A stretch of 5,013 nt of DNA from Ignavibacteria bacterium. GTDB taxonomy: Bacteria; Bacteroidota; Ignavibacteria; Tepidaquicellales; OLB5. The stretch spans positions 656-5,668 of the forward strand of contig JAPUEV010000360.1 of the NCBI GenBank assembly GCA_027492415.1, written 5' to 3'. Made by a program: the position numbers and the translations under genes. Below, piece by piece: positions 1 through 5,013 of this stretch; position 1 is the first letter of the stretch, and each line of letters opens with the position of its first letter. The notes beneath the pieces were generated by a model that did no database searches, was not told the DNA's origin, and saw only the letters and a list, made by a program, of their open reading frames with translations.

Positions 1-470
1 TTGTTATAATAATTATTATCGTACATGTACGGATTATATCTTTGATTGATATAATTTATACTGATTGACATATTCTTTGTAGGCTGGTAATCAAGTGAAA
101 CACGGCTTAAGTTAATGCCGTTTAATGAATTCTGAAAATCTTTATTTATAGCAGGATTATTTGAGCCAATTGAGGCATATGGTGAGTACTGCATAGTTAC
201 GTCAGCGCTCAGGTTCATATTCTTTAGTATTTTGTAATTCATTGTAGCTGTATAAGATGCAAGGCTGACAGATGTATTGCCGCCTGTCATTATATTCATA
301 CCAAATGAATGTGAAATTGAAAAATTCTTCGGGTTAATGAAACCCAGTATCAAACCGCTTGAACCGGTTTTAAGCTGTGTCTTTGTTTTGTTGGGGATCT
401 CTTTAAACTGGCTGAATGATAAACCTGTAACGAGGGCTAAAATTACTGCTATTAAAGATAGTTTTTTCAT
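1..470 (-). CDS. Exported beta-strand-rich (probable outer-membrane) protein, N-terminal 156 residues; C-terminus lies beyond the left edge
   Basis: Reading from the ATG at 470-468, the frame is open for 156 codons to the window edge, so this is the N-terminal part of a longer protein. Residues 1-20 form a classic signal peptide (MKK, hydrophobic LSLIAVILALVTG, then LSFS with likely cleavage before Q21). The mature part is rich in Asn, Ser, Tyr and Thr and shows alternating polar/hydrophobic stretches, for example around residues 70-100 and 119-142, as expected for amphipathic strands of a beta-barrel or beta-sandwich exported to the outer membrane. I do not recognise a named family. The start is 8 nt after an AATTAAC box, and there is no Shine-Dalgarno sequence, only an A-rich stretch (AGCAAAAA) before the ATG. 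It lies 127 bp downstream of the DUF2383 gene on the same strand. The open frame, signal peptide and plausible composition make the gene likely; its function is unknown. Confidence 0.75.
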   Translation of the reverse strand, partial: MKKLSLIAVILALVTGLSFSQFKEIPNKTKTQLKTGSSGLILGFINPKNFSISHSFGMNIMTGGNTSVSLASYTATMNYKILKNMNLSADVTMQYSPYASIGSNNPAINKDFQNSLNGINLSRVSLDYQPTKNMSISINYINQRYNPYMYDNNYYN

Positions 471-558
471 TTTTTGCTGTTAATTGATTACAGAATAACT
501 AATTTAGCTTTTTAAATCAATGAAGAATATTAGCCTGAAATCCGGGTATTATTCTAAA

Positions 559-599
559 AATTTAAACCAATCTGTATATTATTTCGTTCCGTTTAAATT
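559..599 (-). terminator. Weak AT-rich hairpin at the DUF2383 stop codon, possible terminator
   Basis: On the minus strand AATTTAAAC (599-591) can pair perfectly over 9 bp with GTTTAAATT (567-559), and the second arm runs into a short T run (TTTTT, then AG). The first arm overlaps the TAA stop of the DUF2383 gene. The stem is almost all A-T and the loop is 23 nt, so it is weaker than a usual intrinsic terminator. Most of the remaining space to the next gene is plain AT-rich sequence. Confidence 0.25.
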
Positions 600-1065
600 A
601 ATTTTTAGCAATCGCAAAATCATGTTTTTCCAGTAGTTTTGAAATAGTGTCATAATTTAATTTCATCTCACTATACTGCAGAAGGATCTTATTGCTGATA
701 TTTTCAGGCAGATCCTGTTCAAGGTGAATTTCATACTTTTTCAGTGCAGCTTTATCTCCCCTTAAGCATTCACTTAAAACAGAATGGGGGTCGCTGCCGG
801 CAACTCCAAACCTGACATCCATCCACCTGCGGTGAATGATACCGAGAATACTTCCTGAAAATTCAGTTGCACCGCCCAGGCTTTGAACAAGCTCCCTGAG
901 CACATTCACATAGTTACCCCGAAGGACAGAATAATTAAAAAGCATTACACTTAATTCTTTATCCTTTATATCATCAGACGCATCTTTGTAGCCCTGTTCA
1001 CCGTCTTTACTTACTTCCATCAGCTCTTTTAAAACTGCAACAACATTTGAATTTGGGATTGACAT
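598..1065 (-). CDS. DUF2383 / PA2169 family four-helix-bundle (ferritin-like) protein
   Basis: A 155-residue protein with no signal peptide or membrane segment, so cytoplasmic. Recognised by its pattern: an N-terminal helix with LKELMEVSKDGEQGY (residues 12-26), a second helix around 36-63 (KELSVMLFNYSVLRGNYVNVLRELV), the Gly/Ser turn SLGG...GSILGIIHRRW (62-81), then two more helices around 92-117 (HSVLSECLRGDKAALKKYE) and 121-149. This order, including the xGxxHRxW segment and the ECxRGxxAALKxYE segment, is typical of DUF2383 proteins of about 150 residues. Members are predicted ferritin-like four-helix bundles. Acidic and histidine residues such as E23, E58, H78, E99 and E112 could serve as metal ligands, but I cannot show that they do. 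No enzymatic role is established for the family; it is often met in stress-linked or general accessory contexts. Upstream is only a weak AAAGAG about 11 nt before the ATG. The terminator at 1168-1200 separates it from the T9SS gene. Confidence 0.88.
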   Translation of the reverse strand: MSIPNSNVVAVLKELMEVSKDGEQGYKDASDDIKDKELSVMLFNYSVLRGNYVNVLRELVQSLGGATEFSGSILGIIHRRWMDVRFGVAGSDPHSVLSECLRGDKAALKKYEIHLEQDLPENISNKILLQYSEMKLNYDTISKLLEKHDFAIAKN

Positions 1066-1167
1066 ATTTAAAACACTCTTTCAGTTAATTGGAAAATCAG
1101 TAAGAAGTTCAGCAGTTATTCCAATAAGATAAGCAATTTAGAGACAGTATACAGCCTATTACGGCAT

Positions 1168-1200
1168 AAAAATAAAAAGGGTGAATAAATTCACCCTTTT
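1168..1200 (-). terminator. Strong rho-independent terminator
   Basis: Read on the minus strand, AAAAGGGTGAA (1200-1190) and TTCACCCTTTT (1185-1175) form a perfect 11-bp stem closed by a 4-nt loop (TTTA), followed directly by a T-rich tail (TTTTT, A, TTTTT). The tail is much better on the minus strand; on the plus strand the stem is followed by ATGATCC. It therefore most likely ends transcription of the T9SS-protein gene, with a 3' untranslated region of about 150 nt, or acts as an attenuator 110 nt upstream of the DUF2383 start. Confidence 0.85.
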
Positions 1201-1205
1201 ATGAT

Positions 1206-1283
1206 CCTGCCGGCTTCAGACCGGCTATCCCCCTGGCCGGCAGTTTCGTCCTCGCTGTTTCCTCTTCCTTTGTACTACGGGGG
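1206..1283 (-). ncRNA. GC-rich structured RNA element of unassigned class, directly preceding the terminator
   Basis: The stretch is clearly richer in G and C than the AT-rich surroundings and codes for nothing evident. In minus-strand order it has a CCCCC run (1283-1279), a purine-rich section with two GAGG...AAAC repeats (about 1264-1243), and three mutually complementary arms: CTGCCGGC (1243-1236), GCCGG (1225-1221) and GCCGGCAG (1214-1207). The outer arms pair perfectly over 8 bp; the middle arm can pair over 5 bp with either. A GGGGG run (1233-1229) sits in the loop and can pair with the upstream CCCCC as a pseudoknot. The terminator begins 6 nt later. Some pieces (ACAAAGG, GAGGACG, GCCGGCC, GGATAGCCGG) recall the order of conserved segments in c-di-GMP-I aptamers, but the GAAA-capped P2 hairpin is absent, so this is not a confident match. 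It could instead be a dispersed GC-rich repeat or a structured 3' end of the T9SS mRNA. Confidence 0.4.
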
Positions 1284-1346
1284 TAATATAAAGAAGCTTT
1301 TCTCAATTAACATTTTGATAGCGGGGTTTTTCAATTAACTTATTTC

Positions 1347-3239
1347 TTATTTAACTAACATCATTTTTTTAACATCTGTAAAGCCATCTGTATCTATCCT
1401 GTATAAATACACCCCTGTTGCAAGGTCTGATGCATTGAAATCCACTGTATATGAGCCTGCAGTCATATTTTCATTAACAAGCTTTGCTACTTCCCTGCCG
1501 GTAATATCGTAAACAGTAAGCTTAACAAAAGAAGCCTGCGGTATTGAAAATTTTATGTTAGTTACAGGGTTAAAAGGATTCGGGTAATTCTGTTTTAATG
1601 TGTAAGCAGTAGGTACTTCTGTATTATTATTCACAATTGCAGTATAATCACTGCAGCCGTAAGTTGAGTACATTCCGCCGCCTGTATTGCCTGACCATAC
1701 CGCAAGACATGAATCGCTGTTTGTAACTCTGTATCCTGCACGTACTCTGCCGAAGCCTTCACCTGCAGGGAAATTATTAACAAGCTGCCTGCCGCCGTAA
1801 GATGAAGCGCCTGTATTTGATACGTAGTAGCATTTGCCGCCTTTAATGCTGTATGCAAATTTAAATTTATTTGATGCGAGCTTTACTGCCTGTATATCGC
1901 ATGATGTTGCTGTATCAGAAGTGTATTCAGCATAGCTGCTAACCCATGAAGGCGTAGTTGTACCGCCGGTAACTGTGTTCTGGCATCTTACATCCTGGTC
2001 ACCAAGCAGATTTGATGTATAGCTTCTTAAATATGTCATAGTGCCGTATAAGTTAGTACCACCATTAAATGCCAGCTTTATCCTGCTGGTTGGATTGGTT
2101 TCTGTAATTACAAGATTACCTGCGTTTGTTGCTGCGTAATCTTTGGTCCATGCTGTATAAATATTGTAGTATGCAGAAGTTGTTCCCGGGAAAATACATG
2201 CAGTATAAATGTAATCCTTATCATCGCCTGGATTATGATAATATCCGATATCCTGGTAAAGATATGCGCTTGATGAAGTTGATGTCCCTATCCAGTAAAA
2301 TCCGCCGCTTGAAGGATTCCTGTGTGACTGAGTGAATGTTGAAAGGAACGGTGAAGTTATCATACAGAACCTTTGTTTAATATTATGTCCCCCTGATACT
2401 GCTGAATCGTTAGCCACCGTAATGTATATATATGCATTGCTGCCAAAGTAGGTATTATCACTAGTTATCCTTGGATTATAGTTTTTAGTAGTACTGCTTG
2501 AAAGGCTGAATGGCTGGCTGTATTCTGCTCCTGTACCTATATTGAACTTCGAGATCAAGGTATACCTGTTGTTGTTGTAAGTATATCCTGCAACACAGTA
2601 AACCAGGGTATCGCTTCCGTTTATTAAAGGCTCAATATCAAGCTCTTCATTATACAGCCTTACACCGGGTGAAAAGCTTGAGAACTGCCCTTTTTGCACC
2701 CACGAAACCCCGTTATTATATGATACGTAAATTTTGATCTGGTCTGATGTTGCAGATACATATTCGCTAACCGCGGCAAAGATACAATTAGAGCGGTTTG
2801 ATGTCTGTGTTGCAATAGCCCAGTATGCGTTAGATGCAATTACAGATATCCCGTCACCGGTTGAATTGAACTGGCTGTGAGTATGTTCAATTCCATATGA
2901 TGTGGCATCTTCTATGAACGGGATATTTATTGTGCCTGATTCCTGGTCCAGCCTGGACTGAAGCTCATTTGCACGTGCAGTATTTCCATTAAGCCTTGCT
3001 GTACACAGCTCATTTAACAGGGTTTGTTTATCAGCATCAGGTTCATGGGTATTTGGCACCTGAGTTAACACTGTATTATTAACCTCATTGCCGGATGAAT
3101 AAAAATACCCGTTAACATCATTTAAATGCTCCTTATCCTGTGAAAATGATACTGTTAAATTAAGAATGAAGATAAGAATAAATGCTGCCGCAGCTTTAAA
3201 AAATACTGATTTGGTGTGGATGGATGTTGAGTGTTTCAT
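1347..3239 (-). CDS. Secreted protein with type IX secretion (Por) type A C-terminal sorting domain; passenger resembles a beta-propeller with one Asp-box
   Basis: A 630-residue exported protein. Residues 1-33 form a signal peptide with a long n-region and the hydrophobic core AAAAFILIFILNLTVSFS, cleaved probably before Q34. Residues about 68-100 are helical and charged (KQTLLNELCTARLNG...ANELQSRLDQE). Residues about 125-530 are Ser/Thr/Tyr/Asn-rich beta structure with one Asp-box-like motif, SYNNGVSW (173-180, consensus SxDxGxxW), suggesting a sialidase-like or BNR-type propeller, though the other repeats are too worn to count. Residues about 542-630 are a complete type A sorting domain: NYPNPFNPVTNIKFSIP (551-567), VKLTVYDITGREV, GSYTVDFNASDLATGVYLYRI and the final KKMMLVK. 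This domain directs outer-membrane passage by the type IX secretion system and is usually cleaved, leaving the protein on the surface or released. Ten cysteines occur in the mature part. No catalytic motif is recognised; an adhesive or binding role is only a guess. The start is fixed by a good ribosome binding site. Confidence 0.9.
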   Translation of the reverse strand: MKHSTSIHTKSVFFKAAAAFILIFILNLTVSFSQDKEHLNDVNGYFYSSGNEVNNTVLTQVPNTHEPDADKQTLLNELCTARLNGNTARANELQSRLDQESGTINIPFIEDATSYGIEHTHSQFNSTGDGISVIASNAYWAIATQTSNRSNCIFAAVSEYVSATSDQIKIYVSYNNGVSWVQKGQFSSFSPGVRLYNEELDIEPLINGSDTLVYCVAGYTYNNNRYTLISKFNIGTGAEYSQPFSLSSSTTKNYNPRITSDNTYFGSNAYIYITVANDSAVSGGHNIKQRFCMITSPFLSTFTQSHRNPSSGGFYWIGTSTSSSAYLYQDIGYYHNPGDDKDYIYTACIFPGTTSAYYNIYTAWTKDYAATNAGNLVITETNPTSRIKLAFNGGTNLYGTMTYLRSYTSNLLGDQDVRCQNTVTGGTTTPSWVSSYAEYTSDTATSCDIQAVKLASNKFKFAYSIKGGKCYYVSNTGASSYGGRQLVNNFPAGEGFGRVRAGYRVTNSDSCLAVWSGNTGGGMYSTYGCSDYTAIVNNNTEVPTAYTLKQNYPNPFNPVTNIKFSIPQASFVKLTVYDITGREVAKLVNENMTAGSYTVDFNASDLATGVYLYRIDTDGFTDVKKMMLVK

Positions 3240-3247
3240 TTTTTTTG

Positions 3248-3253
3248 CTCCTT
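3248..3253 (-). promoter_or_regulatory. Shine-Dalgarno site of the T9SS-protein gene
   Basis: AAGGAG on the minus strand lies 8 nt before the ATG at 3239-3237. It supports this start despite the long n-region of the signal peptide, and stands out because the other genes in the window lack a comparable site. Confidence 0.75.
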
Positions 3254-3281
3254 TTAGTTAGTTAAAAATTAATTTATGATA

Positions 3282-3313
3282 CAAAGATATTCCGATTGCC
3301 TTAGCGGGACAAA
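3282..3313 (-). promoter_or_regulatory. Bacteroidota-type promoter of the T9SS-protein gene
   Basis: On the minus strand TTTG (3313-3310) is followed after exactly 20 nt by TATCTTTG (3289-3282). This fits the known Bacteroidota consensus TTTG, 19-21 nt, TAnnTTTG. Transcription would start near 3276, giving a leader of about 35-40 nt with the AAGGAG site just before the ATG. Both elements match exactly, which is unlikely by chance at this place. Confidence 0.75.
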
Positions 3314-3389
3314 GAGATTTTAAAGATGATTAAAGTGATTTTTAACCAATAAATATCACAAAAACCCCTAAATTTCTTCAAAAACAGCA

Positions 3390-3405
3390 TTTACTTTAAA
3401 GTAAA
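3390..3405. promoter_or_regulatory. Perfect 16-bp palindrome, candidate operator
   Basis: TTTACTTTAAAGTAAA is an uninterrupted perfect inverted repeat lying 34 bp before the start of the plus-strand gene, in the promoter-proximal part of the divergent spacer. It could be a binding site for a dimeric regulator. It is AT-rich, so chance cannot be excluded, and its TACTTTAA core might also contribute to a -7 element. Confidence 0.3.
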
Positions 3406-3439
3406 ATTCAAGTAACTTCAAACGAAAATTAACCGGCAT

Positions 3440-4945
3440 ATGCTTTTAAAAAAGCTAGTAGAAATACTTAAAACATTTGATAAGGCTGAATTGAGGAAAT
3501 TCAGGCGCTTTATAAGCTCTGATTTTTTTAATACTAATGAGAGTGTTGTTAAGCTTTTTAAGCTTATTGCTGTGTTTTACCCTCAGTTCAGCCTGAATGA
3601 TAAAAAGCTGAAACCCGAAGAGCTTTTTAAGAAGGTGTATGGCTCACGTAAGTATGATGAAAAAACCTACAGGTATTTGCTCTCTACTCTCTACAGCCTG
3701 CTTGAAAAATATCTTGCTGTATCATTATTCGAACGCAATGAGCTGGAGATGCAGAAATACGTAATTGATGATTTGACGGAAAGAAGATTATTTACAACAG
3801 CAGAAAAGAATCTTAAAGCCCTGGAAAATTCCCTGGATACAAATAACCTTATCGGGGGAGAATATATTTATAACAAGGAAGATATTTCTTTATTCTGGCA
3901 CCAGTTATATTTTCTATCGAATATACAGGAGCCTCTTATCGAAAAAAGGTATGAACAGGGAGAGCTGCAGATGTTCAGCTCGTTTGTTGAGCTTTCTCAC
4001 ATTTACCAGATACTTCACCAGGTAAGCCACTCATACAACCTTACGTTAAAGGATAATATTGTATTTGAGTATCTTAAGAATATCAATTATAAAAAGATCC
4101 TTGATTATATTGAAAGTAATGAAAATAAAGGGAAGCATATTGCTGAAAATAGCAAGCTGGTAAAAGTTCTGAAAATCTATTTGTGCTTTATGATCACGAT
4201 GCTTGACGACAGGGATGAAGTATATTTTGATAAAATGAATGATTACGTGGGTGAGTATTCGGATATGTTCGGGAGAAATGAGCTGCAGAACCTGCATTTG
4301 ATGCTTGCGACATGCTGTAACAGGAAAAGGACATCATTAAATGATGAAAAATACCAGCGTATAAATTTTGAGATAATAAAAAGAGCTGCATCGCTTGACC
4401 TGTATACTTCTTATACAGCGCAGTATATGGATGTAAATAATTTTATTATTATTTTCCAGCAGGCGCTGCAATTGAACGAAAATGACTGGGCTGCCGAATT
4501 CTTAAGGAAATACGGAGAGCAGATATCGCCTGAATATTCTGAGGATATAATAAGCTATTCATTTGCGGAATTATTTTTCACAAAGGGTCAGTTTGATAGG
4601 TCCCTGGCTTCACTTTCAAAAGTAAAATTAAAGCTTTTCAGGCTTAAGGTACCCGTAAAAGTTCTTCAGCTTAAATTATATTATGAGTTAAATTATCTGG
4701 AAGAAGCATATTCACTCATCGATTCATTCACTCATTTTCTAACTTCAAATAAAAAATTAAGGAAGAACGAGATCAACAGCTATTTAAGGTTTCTTAATTT
4801 TTACAGGGAAATTTTAAAAACAAAAGCTGCCAGTGGCAGCTCGAGAATAAACAAAGAATTTAAAAATGAGCTTATATCAGCAAGCCTGCTGCCTCATAAA
4901 GCCTGGCTGATAAAAAAAGCAGAAGAGCTGGATCTAATGAGCTGA
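3440..4945 (+). CDS. Hypothetical all-helical protein, 501 residues, of a type common in Bacteroidota/Ignavibacteriota
   Basis: No signal peptide and no clear membrane helix, so probably cytoplasmic. The sequence is Leu/Lys/Glu/Tyr-rich and predicted by eye to be helical throughout. The first 100 residues have a recognisable pattern: a short helix ending in KAELRKFRRFISSDFFNTNESVVKLF (residues 15-40), FYPQF, then KLKPEELFKKVYGSRKYDEKTYRYLLSTLYSLLEKYL (56-92). This resembles N-terminal regions I associate with uncharacterised Bacteroidota proteins that begin with a helix and (S/D)xFFNxxE-type motif. The rest, about residues 105-460, looks like paired helices of a TPR-like alpha solenoid (for example FAELFFTKGQFDRSLASLSKVK, 375-396, and LYYELNYLEEAYSLIDSF, 413-430), without confident repeat counting. 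No catalytic motif is seen. The ATG at 3440 has no Shine-Dalgarno sequence, typical of such genomes, and it is the first good start of the frame. Function unknown; a scaffold or binding protein is an inference. Confidence 0.85.
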   Translation: MLLKKLVEILKTFDKAELRKFRRFISSDFFNTNESVVKLFKLIAVFYPQFSLNDKKLKPEELFKKVYGSRKYDEKTYRYLLSTLYSLLEKYLAVSLFERNELEMQKYVIDDLTERRLFTTAEKNLKALENSLDTNNLIGGEYIYNKEDISLFWHQLYFLSNIQEPLIEKRYEQGELQMFSSFVELSHIYQILHQVSHSYNLTLKDNIVFEYLKNINYKKILDYIESNENKGKHIAENSKLVKVLKIYLCFMITMLDDRDEVYFDKMNDYVGEYSDMFGRNELQNLHLMLATCCNRKRTSLNDEKYQRINFEIIKRAASLDLYTSYTAQYMDVNNFIIIFQQALQLNENDWAAEFLRKYGEQISPEYSEDIISYSFAELFFTKGQFDRSLASLSKVKLKLFRLKVPVKVLQLKLYYELNYLEEAYSLIDSFTHFLTSNKKLRKNEINSYLRFLNFYREILKTKAASGSSRINKEFKNELISASLLPHKAWLIKKAEELDLMS

Positions 4946-5013
4946 TGAAGATTATTTCAATACTGTCAATAAAAATATCCTTATACCAACAATACATAGT
5001 GCAAGCGCCAGGG
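4945..5013 (+). CDS. Alternative reading: start of a plus-strand gene overlapping the previous stop (partial), faintly YidD-like
   Basis: An ATG at 4945-4947 overlaps the TGA of the preceding gene as TGATG, an arrangement typical of translational coupling. The frame stays open to the window edge for 23 codons and begins MKIISILSIKISLYQQYIV. The hydrophobic start followed by LYQQYI recalls the N-terminus of YidD membrane-insertion factors (often a hydrophobic run, then YQxxISP), but the usual SP is not there and the diagnostic CRFxPTCS motif would lie beyond the window. No ribosome binding site is seen. It excludes or overlaps the minus-strand reading of the same bases. Confidence 0.3.
   Translation, partial: MKIISILSIKISLYQQYIVQAPG
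4952..5013 (-). CDS. Possible C-terminal tail of a membrane protein (partial, enters from the right edge)
   Basis: Read from the right edge on the minus strand, the frame gives LALALCIVGIRIFLLTVLK and stops at TAA (4954-4952). Such a hydrophobic stretch ending in Lys is what the last transmembrane helix of an integral membrane protein looks like. If real, it converges on the 501-residue gene with a gap of 6 bp. Nineteen residues are too few to assign a family, and the same bases also read as a gene start on the other strand, so the two calls compete. Confidence 0.4.
   Translation of the reverse strand, partial: LALALCIVGIRIFLLTVLK

Larger units (their letters stand above)
1066..1346. other. 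Non-coding spacer between the DUF2383 and T9SS-protein genes
   Basis: The 281-bp spacer holds the terminator and the GC-rich element described separately. The 98 bp between terminator tail and DUF2383 start is AT-rich and must carry that gene's own promoter if it is not read through; I see no clean TTTG/TAnnTTTG pair there, only a TATACT at about 1146-1151 on the minus strand without a convincing upstream partner. The segment 1284-1346 next to the T9SS stop holds two copies of GTTAATTGA on the minus strand (1339-1331 and 1311-1303). No small gene is evident. Confidence 0.7.
3240..3439. other. Divergent intergenic region
   Basis: The 200-bp AT-rich spacer drives the T9SS-protein gene leftward by the promoter described, and must also carry the promoter of the rightward gene. 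For the latter I find no clean TTTG/TAnnTTTG pair; only near matches such as TACTTTAA (3392-3399) and TAACTTCA (3413-3420). Nothing here reads as a small gene or RNA. Confidence 0.6.

Noticed and set aside
277..483. Plus-strand open frame of 68 codons
   Set aside because: It is antisense to the signal-peptide-bearing gene at 1-470 and has no protein-like features; treated as a shadow frame.
1207..1264. Hammerhead ribozyme suggested by GAGGACGAAAC on the minus strand
   Set aside because: The string matches the 3' side of a hammerhead stem II and core, but there is no CUGAUGA box and no GUCC partner for stem II.
1201..1283. RNase P RNA, cobalamin or glycine riboswitch
   Set aside because: Short purine-rich strings look similar, but the defining conserved blocks and the required length are absent.
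1631..1858. Minus-strand open frame in another register inside the T9SS-protein gene
   Set aside because: It lies wholly within a much longer convincing gene on the same strand and has no start signal.
2126..2335. Plus-strand open frame antisense to the T9SS-protein gene
   Set aside because: Basic, Met/Tyr/Cys-rich chance translation opposite a well-supported gene.
4046..4391. Two overlapping minus-strand open frames inside the 501-residue gene
   Set aside because: Antisense to a long convincing frame; hydrophobic and His-rich composition arises from the complementary Lys/Asp/Asn codons.
1..5013. Mobile element, CRISPR array, tRNA or defence system
   Set aside because: No transposase, integrase, terminal repeats, regularly spaced repeats, cloverleaf sequence or defence-type motif was found on either strand.

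Overview
The window looks like chromosomal DNA from the Bacteroidota/Ignavibacteriota side of the tree, most plausibly an Ignavibacteria-like organism. Three things in the sequence point there: a secreted protein ending in a textbook type IX secretion (Por) type A sorting domain of the NYPNPFNP kind; a promoter with the Bacteroidota spacing (TTTG, 20 nt, TATCTTTG); and AT-rich leaders in which most genes lack a Shine-Dalgarno sequence. No transposase, integrase, phage gene, tRNA, rRNA or CRISPR array is visible.

Layout. Positions 1-470 (minus) hold the N-terminal part of an exported, beta-strand-rich and probably outer-membrane protein that runs off the left edge. Positions 598-1065 (minus) encode a DUF2383/PA2169-type four-helix-bundle protein. 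Positions 1066-1346 are non-coding; read on the minus strand they contain a GC-rich, multi-hairpin element (about 1206-1283) followed 6 nt later by a strong intrinsic terminator (1168-1200). Positions 1347-3239 (minus) encode a 630-residue T9SS-secreted protein with a good ribosome binding site and promoter. A 200-bp divergent spacer, with a perfect 16-bp palindrome, separates it from a plus-strand gene (3440-4945) for a 501-residue, all-helical cytoplasmic protein of unknown function. The last 68 bases are open on both strands and can be read as the C-terminal membrane helix of a minus-strand gene or as the start of a plus-strand gene overlapping the previous stop codon.

How the genes relate. 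The three minus-strand genes lie head to tail but need not be one operon, because the terminator separates the T9SS protein from the DUF2383 gene. The two exported proteins share a very similar signal-peptide end (SFSQ) but show no other link. The most interesting part is the GC-rich element plus terminator: it is either a structured 3' end of the T9SS mRNA or a leader/attenuator upstream of the DUF2383 gene. It has segments that recall the c-di-GMP-I (GEMM) aptamer, but a canonical P2 hairpin is missing, so it is left unclassified. I see no clear multi-gene novel system here.
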